A stretch of 64,000 nt of DNA from CAVPNY01 sp963706905 (GTDB taxonomy: Bacteria > Chloroflexota > Anaerolineae > Anaerolineales > UBA4823): assembly GCA_963706905.1 (NCBI GenBank), contig CAVPNY010000002.1, positions 91,874 to 155,873 on the forward strand. Reading direction: 5' to 3'. Position numbers and translations under genes: made by a program. The first letter of the stretch is position 1, and every line of letters begins with the position of its first letter. The notes below the pieces were generated by a model, which saw only the letters and a list, made by a program, of their open reading frames with translations, made no database searches and was not told where the DNA came from. Of the stretch, positions 8,677 to 18,463 are shown piece by piece.

Positions 8677-9666
8677 TTAATCCTCCAGAAGGGGTAATCT
8701 TTCAAAAGTTGTTAATTTACGCGCATTCCAGAATGCGCTCAAGAGAAGCGCCAGTTTTCGGCTCCAGCTGACATATGCCCTCCGGTTGAAAACGTCATAA
8801 TCATGGACTTCAATATCGTCCAAAATTCCCTGGTAGAGCATTGCGGCGGCCGTTACAGCAAAACGTCCATCGGGATGGATTAGGGCAATCCCAGGCATGG
8901 CTTCGCGATACAAGCGACGAGCTCGGGCTATCTGGAAACGTATGAATTCGCGCCAGCGATTGTCTACCATTGCAGCCTCTACATCGTGTTCACCCAGGCC
9001 AAAGGCTCCTAGCTCGTCCAGGGGGAGATAAAAGCGACCAGCATTCCAGTCTTCCCCCACATCCCGAAGGATATTGGTGAGCTGCAATGCAACTCCCAAC
9101 TTGATGGCGTAAGGAAACGCTTGTTGGTCTGAAAAACCAGTGATGTACATGCTCATTAAGCCCACCGTTGAAGCCACACCATAGCAGTACACAGAGAGCT
9201 CTTCAAAGGTGTGGTAACGCCGCTGCACCAGGTCTCGCTCCACACCGTCGAGAAGCTGCTCCGCGTAACACAAGGGGATCTGATAACGCGCATGAATTTC
9301 TGACCAGGCCAAAAGCACCGGATTGCCAGCGACATCGCTGTGGCCTGAAAGCCCTTCGCGTAATTCTTGCAACCTGACTGCTGGCTGGTCTTCATTTCCA
9401 TCCACCAGGTTGTCAGCGGTACGGCAGAAAGCATACAAAACTCGGATCGCGTGTCGCTTTTCTCTGGGCAGCAGGCTCGTTGCCAGGTAGAAGGAGTGGC
9501 TGTATTCGGCTGTGATGGCTTCACATGCTCTGATTGCCTCATGTAAAGCACGATTCACTTCGTTAGCAGGACTGGGCAAATGGGCTTCCCTCGAGGTGCA
9601 CGGGGCATCCTGAGAGATGGCCAGTAAGCGCTGTTCCCAAGATGGAGTTGTTGATCGCAGAGTCAT
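8677..9666 (-). CDS. crtB: Phytoene synthase (CrtB)
   Basis: A 329-residue squalene/phytoene synthase. It joins two geranylgeranyl diphosphates to phytoene, the first committed carotenoid step. The two Mg-binding aspartate motifs are present: RTADNLVD (D85, D89) and LRDVGEDW (D202, D206), with NAGRFYLP after the second. AAAGG lies just upstream of the ATG. It is the first gene of the leftward operon, 32 bases downstream of the predicted transcription start. No geranylgeranyl diphosphate synthase (crtE) is present in the window, so the substrate must come from a gene elsewhere. Confidence 0.95.
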   Translation of the reverse strand: MTLRSTTPSWEQRLLAISQDAPCTSREAHLPSPANEVNRALHEAIRACEAITAEYSHSFYLATSLLPREKRHAIRVLYAFCRTADNLVDGNEDQPAVRLQELREGLSGHSDVAGNPVLLAWSEIHARYQIPLCYAEQLLDGVERDLVQRRYHTFEELSVYCYGVASTVGLMSMYITGFSDQQAFPYAIKLGVALQLTNILRDVGEDWNAGRFYLPLDELGAFGLGEHDVEAAMVDNRWREFIRFQIARARRLYREAMPGIALIHPDGRFAVTAAAMLYQGILDDIEVHDYDVFNRRAYVSWSRKLALLLSAFWNARKLTTFERLPLLED

Positions 9667-9704
9667 GCTACGCCTTTAAAATTTAACGGTATTCAACTGT
9701 GATT

Positions 9705-9733
9705 AGTTTATCAGCCTGTCTATAATTTGTCAA
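9705..9733 (-). promoter_or_regulatory. crtB-operon promoter with CarH-type 11-bp repeats
   Basis: On the minus strand, TTGACA (9728-9733) and TAAACT (9705-9710) are separated by 17 bases. This is a near-consensus sigma-70 promoter. A second box, TAGACA (9717-9722), starts exactly 11 bases after TTGACA. Eleven-base direct repeats overlapping the -35 are the operator design of Thermus CarH, although the box sequence differs from the published one. The same pair recurs in the divergent promoter. Confidence 0.75.
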
Positions 9734-9752
9734 GGTAAATCTAGAATATATA

Positions 9753-9781
9753 TTGACAAAATATAGACATCTTGCTATAAT
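9753..9781 (+). promoter_or_regulatory. Epimerase-photolyase operon promoter with CarH-type 11-bp repeats
   Basis: TTGACA (9753-9758) and TATAAT (9776-9781) with a 17-base spacer form a perfect consensus sigma-70 promoter. TAGACA at 9764-9769 begins 11 bases after TTGACA, repeating the arrangement of the divergent crtB promoter. The shared stretch is TTGACAAA-A/T-TATAGACA on both strands. A perfect promoter with a site covering -35 and spacer suits strong expression that is tightly repressed in the dark. Confidence 0.8.
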
Positions 9782-9849
9782 CCCAGTCGCAGTTAGGGTT
9801 GGCCGCGTACATAATGTTGACAGAAATTTGTATAGATCAAGGAGCATTT

Positions 9850-10774
9850 ATGAAAATCATCATTACTGGTGGAACTGGCCTGATTGGCCGCGCCCTGGCA
9901 GAAGATCTGGCAAAAGATGGCCACGAGGTGGTCATCCTCAGCCGCAACCCTCAGTCGAAGATGGTCTTTCCACCAGGCATCCACCTTGAAAAATGGGACG
10001 GGCGTACTGAGCAAGGCTGGGGAAAACTTGCCGACGGAGCAGATGCGATTGTCAACCTGGTTGGCGAGAACCTGTCGGCAGGTCGTTGGACCGCCAAGCG
10101 CAAGCGCGCCATCCTGGAAAGCAGGATTAACGCTGGAGCCGCCGTCGTGCAGGCCGTCCAACAGGCGCAGAATAAGCCGCGTGTTTTAATCCGAATCCTC
10201 GGCGATCGGTTATTATGGTCCGAGTGACGTCGAAGGGATTGGAGAAGATACTTTGCCTGCGAGTGACTTTCTAGCCAGGGTTTGCCAGACATGGGAGACC
10301 ACCACGCAGCCAGTCGAAGCTCTCGGTGTGCGCCGGGTGGTGACGCGGTCAGCAGTCGTGCTTACCACAAAACCCGGCTCAATAGCCTTACCTCGCATGA
10401 TGCTGCCTTTCAAGCTGTTCGCTGGCGGCCCACTGGGCTCCGGTCAGCAATGGTTTTCCTGGGTACACCTGGAAGATGAAATACGCGCTCTGCGCTTCCT
10501 GATCGATACTCCAGAAGCGCGTGGAGCTTTCAATATCTCTGCCAAGCCATTGACCAACCGCCAATTCGCCAAGGTGCTTGGGAAAGTCATGCACCGACCT
10601 TCGTTCTTCCCCGTCCCTGCTTTTCTCATTCGACTGTTATTCGGCGAGATGAGCACCGTGGTCCTGGATGGACAGAATGTGTCAGCGAAGCGCCTTACAG
10701 ATCTGGGTTTCCATTTTCAATTTCCTGAGGCTGAAACAGCCCTCAGGGATTTGTTGGATCGCCCACAAGGATAA
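9850..10774 (+). CDS. NAD-dependent epimerase, TIGR01777/YfcH family (one frameshift)
   Basis: Starts at the ATG at 9850 with AAGGAG five bases upstream. The N-terminal part has the extended-SDR motif IITGGTGLIGRAL and continues as IVNLVGENL, the hallmark of TIGR01777 epimerases. At about 10192-10194 one extra base (CCGAA for CCAA) breaks the frame. The continuation SSAIGYYG, with the conserved YYG, then reads through to the stop at 10774. Corrected length is 307 residues, normal for the family. These proteins often sit near photolyase and SRPBCC genes; their substrate is unknown. First gene of the rightward light-type operon. Confidence 0.85.
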
Positions 10775-10776
10775 CC

Positions 10777-11514
10777 ATGCGTAAACTCAAATACATTTCG
10801 CTTGGCATTGTCCTGCTGCTCATCCTGGTCACCGCGGGTTTTCTTGTCTGGGCAAATACCCCCCTGGGCCCCATGCCTGAAGCGCTGGATGCACTGCAGT
10901 CCGATAGTCAGGTGCAGGTAACCGAAAATAGTTGGATCGTATTCCAGCCAGTAGGGATGCAACCAGATAGCGGGTTAATCCTTTACCCTGGTGGACGGGT
11001 CGATCCGCGCGCCTATGCACCCATTGCCCGCGCCATTGCTGAGCAAGGTTATCTGGTGGTGATCGTTCCCATGCCGCTCAATCTGGCGGTACTGGGCTCT
11101 GACAGTGCTCAGGAAGTGATTGCCGCTTATCCGGAAATTCAGCATTGGGCTGTTGGCGGCCATTCGCTGGGCGGCGCGATGGCGGCCCGCTTTGCCAACC
11201 AGCATCCCGATGCAATCCAGGGCCTGGCGCTATGGGCGGCCTATCCTGCCAGCAGCGATGATCTCTCTGAGCGATCTCTGCAGGTTGTCTCTATCATTGG
11301 GAGTAAGGATGGGCTGGGGACAGACCAGGGTGTGGAGGCGACCCGTCAGCTGTTACCCGAAAGCACGCAATTCGTCACCATCGAAGGTGGCAATCACGCC
11401 CAATTTGGCTGGTATGGCGAACAACCTGGGGATGCCGAAGCCACCATCACCAGAGATGACCAACAGGCGCAGGTTTTGCAGGCGACTCTTGAATTGCTGG
11501 CTGGTTTAAAGTAG
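10777..11514 (+). CDS. Membrane-anchored alpha/beta hydrolase
   Basis: A 245-residue protein starting two bases after the epimerase stop. A hydrophobic N-terminal helix (about residues 7-26) follows a positively charged start, so it is likely membrane-anchored or secreted. The nucleophile elbow is GGHSLGGAMAA (about 127-137), with a late acid (SKDGLG) and a His (GGNHAQFGWYG), completing a serine-hydrolase triad of the Abhydrolase_5 type. Substrate unknown; a lipid or carotenoid ester would fit the operon, but this is speculation. Confidence 0.82.
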   Translation: MRKLKYISLGIVLLLILVTAGFLVWANTPLGPMPEALDALQSDSQVQVTENSWIVFQPVGMQPDSGLILYPGGRVDPRAYAPIARAIAEQGYLVVIVPMPLNLAVLGSDSAQEVIAAYPEIQHWAVGGHSLGGAMAARFANQHPDAIQGLALWAAYPASSDDLSERSLQVVSIIGSKDGLGTDQGVEATRQLLPESTQFVTIEGGNHAQFGWYGEQPGDAEATITRDDQQAQVLQATLELLAGLK

Positions 11515-11519
11515 TTTCA

Positions 11520-11966
11520 ATGGACTATCTTCACATCTTCCGGGTTAACGCTCCCCTATCGCGCGTAGCTTCATTTCACCAGCAACCCACCAGCATGGGC
11601 GCAATTACGCCGCCGCCTATCCGGGTGGAATTGCACCGTGTTCCTGCGAATTTATCCGGTGGTGAGATGGATTTCACCTTATGGCTCGGCCCATTGCCTA
11701 TCCACTGGGTGGCTCAGATTGAGGATGTATCGGAATCCGGTTTTACCGATCGCCAGCTGAGCGGTCCGTTTGCAGAATGGGTACACCGCCACTCCTTTGC
11801 AGCAGTGGATGATCATTCGACAGAGGTAATTGACCAGGTATCCCTGCAATTGAAACCTAACTTGGTGTGGGGATCAATTGGCCTGGGCTTCCGGCTTGGG
11901 ATGCCAGTGTTGTTTGCGTATCGCGCCTGGAAAACGCGTCGTTTGCTCGAGAAAGGATCTGATTAA
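11520..11966 (+). CDS. SRPBCC (START-like) ligand-binding protein
   Basis: A 148-residue protein resembling the SRPBCC/COG4276 family: an early V-A-SFHQQP segment, then PPPIRVELHRVP, LGPLPIHWVAQIEDV and a C-terminal long helix ending AYRAWKTRRLL. Such proteins form a hydrophobic pocket and are often neighbours of TIGR01777 epimerases and photolyases. The stop overlaps the next start (TAATG), showing coupling to the CrtI-like gene. Binding of a carotenoid or another lipid is plausible but unproven. Confidence 0.75.
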   Translation: MDYLHIFRVNAPLSRVASFHQQPTSMGAITPPPIRVELHRVPANLSGGEMDFTLWLGPLPIHWVAQIEDVSESGFTDRQLSGPFAEWVHRHSFAAVDDHSTEVIDQVSLQLKPNLVWGSIGLGFRLGMPVLFAYRAWKTRRLLEKGSD

Positions 11967-13501
11967 TGCCGCGGGTGGTTGTGATCGGGGCGGGTATCGG
12001 TGGGCTGACCACAGCAGCTGTGCTGGCCCGCGCTGGGCTGGAGGTGACTGTGTTGGAAGCGCAGGTTTACCCTGGCGGCTGTGCCAGCACTTACTTTCAC
12101 CAGGGTTACCGCTTCGACACCGGCGCCACCCTGGCGGGCGGGTTCTATCCCGGTGGCCCGATGGATCTCCTGGCGCAAGCCGCCGGGATTGAATCCTGGC
12201 CTGCCCGGCCTGACGATACCGCCATGCTCGTCCATCTGCCGGATGGTAGGTCTCTTCCCCGGCGTGCCAGCGATGCCCGTTGGGATGACATCCGCAACAC
12301 GTTCGGCCAACCCGGTGTAGATTTCTTTGGCTGGCAGGAACGTACCGCTGACGCTCTATGGAAGCTGGCGCTGCGCCTGCCTCCCTGGCCGCCCCAGTCG
12401 CTTGCCGATGTTAACGCGGCCGTTTCTACCGGTATCCCCTGGTTGATCAACAGCAAAATGTTCCCGCTGGCGGCTGATTCTTTCCGAACTGTCGCCGCTC
12501 ATTTGCGCCAGGCTCCCGACCAGTTGCGGCTGTTTGTTGACGCCCAACTGCTTATCTCAGCGCAGGCTACCAGCGAACGCGCCAATGCCCTCTACGGCGC
12601 GGCCGCCCTCGATCTGCCGCGGCGCGGCGTGGTTCACCTCGCTGGCGGAATGGGCGCCATCGCTGAGACGCTGGCCGATGCAGTGCGCCGTCATGGCGGG
12701 CGTGTGCTTTACCATCACGAAGTCATCCGTATTCACACTGAAGGCAACCGCCCCTCCGCCGTCGAGACAAAACGTGGTGGCTCTTTCCCGGCCGATCTCG
12801 TGATTGCCAATCTCACCCCCTGGAACCTTACCGAGCTATTCGATGGCGACCTGCCTGGTTCTCTGCACCGGCTGCCCTCCCGTCCAGCAGATGGCTGGGG
12901 CGCGTTTATGGTCTACGTCGGATTGGACGGTGTCATCATCCCGCAGGATTTTCCCCTGCACCATCAAATCATCCTGCGTCGACCACTGGGCGAGGGTAAC
13001 AGCGTTTTTGCCTCGTTCAGCCCGGGCTGGGATACCGGCCGCGCTCCGGCCGGCCAGCGTGCGCTTACCCTGAGCACCCATACCTCCCTGGATAGCTGGT
13101 GGCAGATTTACAAGCAAGACCTTCCAGCTTACGAAGCCCGCAAAAACGAGCTTGCCGCAAAAATGCTCGCCGCCGTCGAGGTTGCATTGCCTGGAGTGCG
13201 TAGCGCCGCCCGGCTGGTGATGCCCGGCACGCCGGTCACATTCCAGCGATTCACCCGCCGTAAGGCTGGCTGGGTAGGCGGCTTCCCGCAAACTGGCCTG
13301 CTACGTACACTTGGCCCACGCCTTGCAACCAACCTGTGGTTGGTGGGTGATTCTATCTTTCCCGGCCAATCCACCGCTGCGGTAGCGCTGGGCGGCCTGC
13401 GCGTGGCGCAGATGGCACTGAGGGAGATAGGCGTTCCAAATGCCGCTTTAGGCAATACTGCATCCGCCTTGTCGCATCGGGCAACCGGGGTGCATACATG
13501 A
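11966..13501 (+). CDS. FAD-dependent oxidoreductase of the CrtI/CrtO family
   Basis: 511 residues. The dinucleotide motif VVIGAGIGGLTTAAVLARAG is at the N-terminus, and GDSIFPGQSTAAVALGGLRVA is the C-terminal FAD signature. It is only distantly related to the CrtI at 7137: it lacks the GPTLFLMP segment and has FDTGATLAGG instead. Possible roles are carotene ketolase, isomerase or a different prenyl-lipid desaturase. Its start overlaps the SRPBCC stop and its stop overlaps the photolyase start (ATGA), so it belongs to one tightly coupled operon. Confidence 0.85.
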   Translation: MPRVVVIGAGIGGLTTAAVLARAGLEVTVLEAQVYPGGCASTYFHQGYRFDTGATLAGGFYPGGPMDLLAQAAGIESWPARPDDTAMLVHLPDGRSLPRRASDARWDDIRNTFGQPGVDFFGWQERTADALWKLALRLPPWPPQSLADVNAAVSTGIPWLINSKMFPLAADSFRTVAAHLRQAPDQLRLFVDAQLLISAQATSERANALYGAAALDLPRRGVVHLAGGMGAIAETLADAVRRHGGRVLYHHEVIRIHTEGNRPSAVETKRGGSFPADLVIANLTPWNLTELFDGDLPGSLHRLPSRPADGWGAFMVYVGLDGVIIPQDFPLHHQIILRRPLGEGNSVFASFSPGWDTGRAPAGQRALTLSTHTSLDSWWQIYKQDLPAYEARKNELAAKMLAAVEVALPGVRSAARLVMPGTPVTFQRFTRRKAGWVGGFPQTGLLRTLGPRLATNLWLVGDSIFPGQSTAAVALGGLRVAQMALREIGVPNAALGNTASALSHRATGVHT

Positions 13502-14889
13502 GCACTGCCATCTGGTGGATTCGCCGCGATCTGCGAGTGAGCGATAATCAGGCTTTGGCGGCTGCTCTGAGCCGGGCTGAACAGGTTTTGCCAGTCTTTG
13601 TGCTCGACCCCAAACTATTGAACTCGTCCTATGTCGGTGAGAAGCGGCTGGCCTTTCTTTATGCTGGGCTACGTGCTCTTGACAATGATTTACGCCAGCG
13701 CGGGAGTGGTCTGGTTGTGCGCAGCGGCGACCCCGTACATGTGCTGACGGATTTGCATCGCGAAGTTGGTGCAGGAGCCATTCTTGCAGAAGCCGATCAC
13801 TCGCCCTTTGCCCGCCGCCGCGACCAGAGAGCTGCAAGGCGGCTGCCTCTCCACCTCACTCCCGGTCTGACAGTGCATTCCCCGCATGAAGTCGTCAAAG
13901 CGGATGGGACGCCTTATACCGTATTCACTCCTTTTAGCAAAGCGTGGCTGGGGCACCCCTGGCCTGGTGACCCATTGCCAGCGCCCGACTGGATCCCAAC
14001 CCTTGCTGGCGTTATGGGTGAAGACATCCCTCCCAGTTCGCCGCTTTCCGTACAAATACCCTTTCAAGCTGGTGAAACTGAGGCGCAACGCCGCCTGGAT
14101 GCCTTCATCGAGAATGCTGTTTACAATTATGGGGATGAGCGTAATCGGATGGACTTAGCCGGGACTTCTGGATTATCGCCTTACCTGCGCTTTGGGATGC
14201 TCTCCGCGTGGCAGGCGGTTGCAGCCGCCAGGCAGGCCGAAGCTCAGGCCACCGACGCAGAATCCCGGCGTAGTGCAGAAACCTGGTTGAATGAGCTGAT
14301 CTGGCGCGAGTTTTACATCGCTATTCTCTATCACTTTCCATCTGTGCGCCAGACAGCCTTTCGTCCGGCGTTGCGCAACCTGTCCTGGGTGAACGATCTG
14401 GATGATTTTGATGCCTGGGCACAGGGGCGCACCGGCTATCCAGTAGTGGATGCTGCCATGCGCCAGCTCCTGCAGACCGGTTGGATGCATAACCGGGCGC
14501 GCATGATCGCTGCCTCGTTCTTGACCAAAGATCTGCTGGTAGACTGGCGCTGGGGGGAACGGCACTTTATGCAGCACCTGATCGATGGCGACCCGGCAGC
14601 AAATAACGGCGGTTGGCAGTGGACGGCAGGAACCGGCACCGACGCTGCCCCCTATTTTCGGATCTTTAACCCTGTCACGCAGAGCCAGAAGTTCGATCCA
14701 GATGGCGCCTTCATCCGGCGCTTCGTCCCAGAATTGGTGAATGTGCCGAATGAATTCATCCACACTCCGTGGAAGATGCCGTCGGACCTGCAAACGCAAA
14801 TTGGCTGTCGGATCGGTAAAGACTATCCTGCGCCAATTGTGGATCACCAACTGGCTCGCGAGCGTGTGCTGTCGGTATACAAAGCTTAA
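13498..14889 (+). CDS. phrB: Deoxyribodipyrimidine photolyase, class I
   Basis: A 463-residue photolyase/cryptochrome. The N-terminal Rossmann domain begins WWIRRDLRVSDN. The C-terminal FAD domain has TWLNELIWREFY, TGYPVVDAAMRQL, GWMHNRARMI, DLLVDWRWGERHF and ANNGGWQWTAGTGTDAAPY. The conserved Trp chain and the NNGGWQW segment support a CPD-repair enzyme that uses blue or near-UV light. It is the last gene of the rightward operon and ends 13 bases from the convergent gluconate gene. In Thermus, phr is part of the LitR regulon, matching the arrangement here. Confidence 0.95.
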   Translation: MSTAIWWIRRDLRVSDNQALAAALSRAEQVLPVFVLDPKLLNSSYVGEKRLAFLYAGLRALDNDLRQRGSGLVVRSGDPVHVLTDLHREVGAGAILAEADHSPFARRRDQRAARRLPLHLTPGLTVHSPHEVVKADGTPYTVFTPFSKAWLGHPWPGDPLPAPDWIPTLAGVMGEDIPPSSPLSVQIPFQAGETEAQRRLDAFIENAVYNYGDERNRMDLAGTSGLSPYLRFGMLSAWQAVAAARQAEAQATDAESRRSAETWLNELIWREFYIAILYHFPSVRQTAFRPALRNLSWVNDLDDFDAWAQGRTGYPVVDAAMRQLLQTGWMHNRARMIAASFLTKDLLVDWRWGERHFMQHLIDGDPAANNGGWQWTAGTGTDAAPYFRIFNPVTQSQKFDPDGAFIRRFVPELVNVPNEFIHTPWKMPSDLQTQIGCRIGKDYPAPIVDHQLARERVLSVYKA

Positions 14890-14902
14890 TTATCGAGCGA
14901 AT

Positions 14903-16771
<1,869 letters not shown>

Positions 16772-16877
16772 ATCAAACTCCTGCGCCGGTATCTTCTACG
16801 TCGCCATCCGCCTGGCAATTTATGGGATCTTGATAGCAAGCTCGAACGGTAGCATCCGCCAGGTTGCTTTGATATAG

Positions 16878-16972
16878 TTAGGACTTACGCAGTTGGTGGG
16901 AGGCGGGGGTGTTTTGGCGGGCGTAGCCCGCCAAAACACCCGCCGCGTCCTCTTGAACTGCGTAACTTCTAA
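16878..16972. mobile_element. MITE-like palindromic element
   Basis: Terminal inverted repeats TTAGGACTTACGCAGTT (16878-16894) and the complement of AACTGCGTAACTTCTAA (16956-16972) match at 15 of 17 positions. Inside lies a perfect 16-base hairpin (16907-16922 with 16926-16941, loop GTA) of the form GTTTTGGCGGGC. The unit of about 95 bases encodes nothing. Size and structure fit a miniature inverted-repeat element mobilised in trans. A target-site duplication is not clear, although TAG occurs near both ends. Confidence 0.55.
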
Positions 16973-16973
16973 T

Positions 16974-17051
16974 AGTATCAATTTCAGCGCAATCGCAGCC
17001 GTCTTGGGCGCCCTGCTCGCTTTTATCCTGGGGCCCTTGATAACAAGCTAA
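16974..17051 (+). pseudogene. Possible remnant of a small membrane protein
   Basis: The frame directly after the MITE-like element reads FSAIAAVLGALLAFILGPLI and ends in TAA at 17049-17051. This looks like the C-terminal transmembrane helix of a small protein, but no start codon or upstream body is present, since the element lies immediately before it. It may be the tail of a gene disrupted by the element. A chance hydrophobic frame cannot be excluded. Confidence 0.25.
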
Positions 17052-17077
17052 CCAGCTGGTGGATTTCTCATTTGATC

Positions 17078-18463
17078 TTATCCGACCAATAACAGCGGAT
17101 TCTCAATATATTGCTTGATCCTCTGCAAGAAGCGTGCAGCCGGAGCGCCATCGTTCAAGCGGTGATCAAATACCAGGCTGAGGGTTAGCATCTGGCGAAC
17201 CTGAATATTGTCTTTGTATGGAACCACTTTATCCTGAATTCGTCCAACGCCCAGGATCGCTGCCTCGGGTAGGTTGATCACCGGGGTAAAGGCATCGATA
17301 TCATACATCCCCAGATTAGTGATGGTGAAGGTGCCGCCGCTCAAATCCTCGGGTAGAGATCGCCCGGCTCGCGCCCGTTCAACCATCTGGCGGAATATTG
17401 TGCCAAACTCGCGCAATCCCTTATGGTCTGCATCCTGAATTACGGGCACGGTCAGGCCGCGTTCGGTATCCACAGCCATGCCCAGGTTAATTCGCGCCAA
17501 CCACTCGATTGCTTTGCCATCTATGCTAACCCTGGCGTTCATATAAGGGAACTCTCGTAGTGCTCTGGCTACGATGATCCCGATCAGGTCGTTGTAACCG
17601 GGGGCAAATCCCCAGGCTTCACTGGCGCTCTCTTTCAATCTCTCTCGGGCCTGGACAAAATCCGTTGCATCGGCCTCGGTGACCAGGGTCACCCTGGCGG
17701 TGGTGTGGACACTGCTGCCCATGCGCTCAAAGATGAGTCGTCGGATTCCACTGATCGGTACATTGTTCGCCACTTCGTTCTCAAGAATTGAGACCGAAGC
17801 GCCGGGCGTGGGAGCGGGCGCCTGGTAGGGTGGGCTTTTCGCACTGAGGGCTTTTTCAACATCAGACTTTGTCACTGTACCTTTAGGGCCAGTGCCGGCT
17901 ATGCCAACCAGGTTCATCCCAAGATCTGCTGCCATAGCTGCTGCGACCGGGGTGGCTTTTGGAATTTGGGTCAGGTAATTAATAACGTCTTTCTCGATCA
18001 CCCGCGTCCCCCCGCCTCCAGTGGCGGGCACTTTTGATAGATCGACCTTCCTGGCAATGGCCAGTTTTCGGGCTCTGGGAGAAACGGGATGACGCTCTTC
18101 AACTCCCTGGATATTGGTAGTAAATGAAGATGAGGCCCCATCATCGCCTTTCTGAGCCTCGGCTGCCGTTCCGGCACTAACCAACTCTGGAGTGGAACTG
18201 GTGGGAGATGTTTCGAAGAGTTCGTCTTGCTTTCCTATCGTAGCCACGACAGTTAACACCGGGACAGTAATGCCCATTGCGTGAGGGCCTTTATGCAGAT
18301 ACCCCTTGGCATTTGCCTCGACCGTAAAAATTGCTTTATCTGTCTCTACCTCCAGGAGAGGAGTGCCAAAATCTACTCTCGCTCCATCTTCGACCAGCCA
18401 GTTGATCAAGACAACCTCTTCAACTGTCTGGCCCAATTGGGGGATAAATAGTTCTTCGGCCAT
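17078..18463 (-). CDS. pdhC: 2-oxoacid dehydrogenase E2 component (dihydrolipoamide acyltransferase)
   Basis: 461 residues from the ATG at 18463, whose first base overlaps the E1 stop codon (TGATG). Layout: lipoyl domain at about 1-75 with the lipoylated lysine in ETDKA; two successive peripheral-subunit-binding domains (SPRARKLAIARKVDLSKV and LGMNLVGIAGTGPKGTVTKS), linked by a flexible segment; and the catalytic acyltransferase domain ending with FDHRLNDGAPAARFLQ, containing the HxxxDG active site. The substrate (pyruvate, acetoin or branched 2-oxoacid) is not fixed by sequence; pyruvate or acetoin is most likely. No E3 gene is adjacent. Confidence 0.9.
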   Translation of the reverse strand: MAEELFIPQLGQTVEEVVLINWLVEDGARVDFGTPLLEVETDKAIFTVEANAKGYLHKGPHAMGITVPVLTVVATIGKQDELFETSPTSSTPELVSAGTAAEAQKGDDGASSSFTTNIQGVEERHPVSPRARKLAIARKVDLSKVPATGGGGTRVIEKDVINYLTQIPKATPVAAAMAADLGMNLVGIAGTGPKGTVTKSDVEKALSAKSPPYQAPAPTPGASVSILENEVANNVPISGIRRLIFERMGSSVHTTARVTLVTEADATDFVQARERLKESASEAWGFAPGYNDLIGIIVARALREFPYMNARVSIDGKAIEWLARINLGMAVDTERGLTVPVIQDADHKGLREFGTIFRQMVERARAGRSLPEDLSGGTFTITNLGMYDIDAFTPVINLPEAAILGVGRIQDKVVPYKDNIQVRQMLTLSLVFDHRLNDGAPAARFLQRIKQYIENPLLLVG

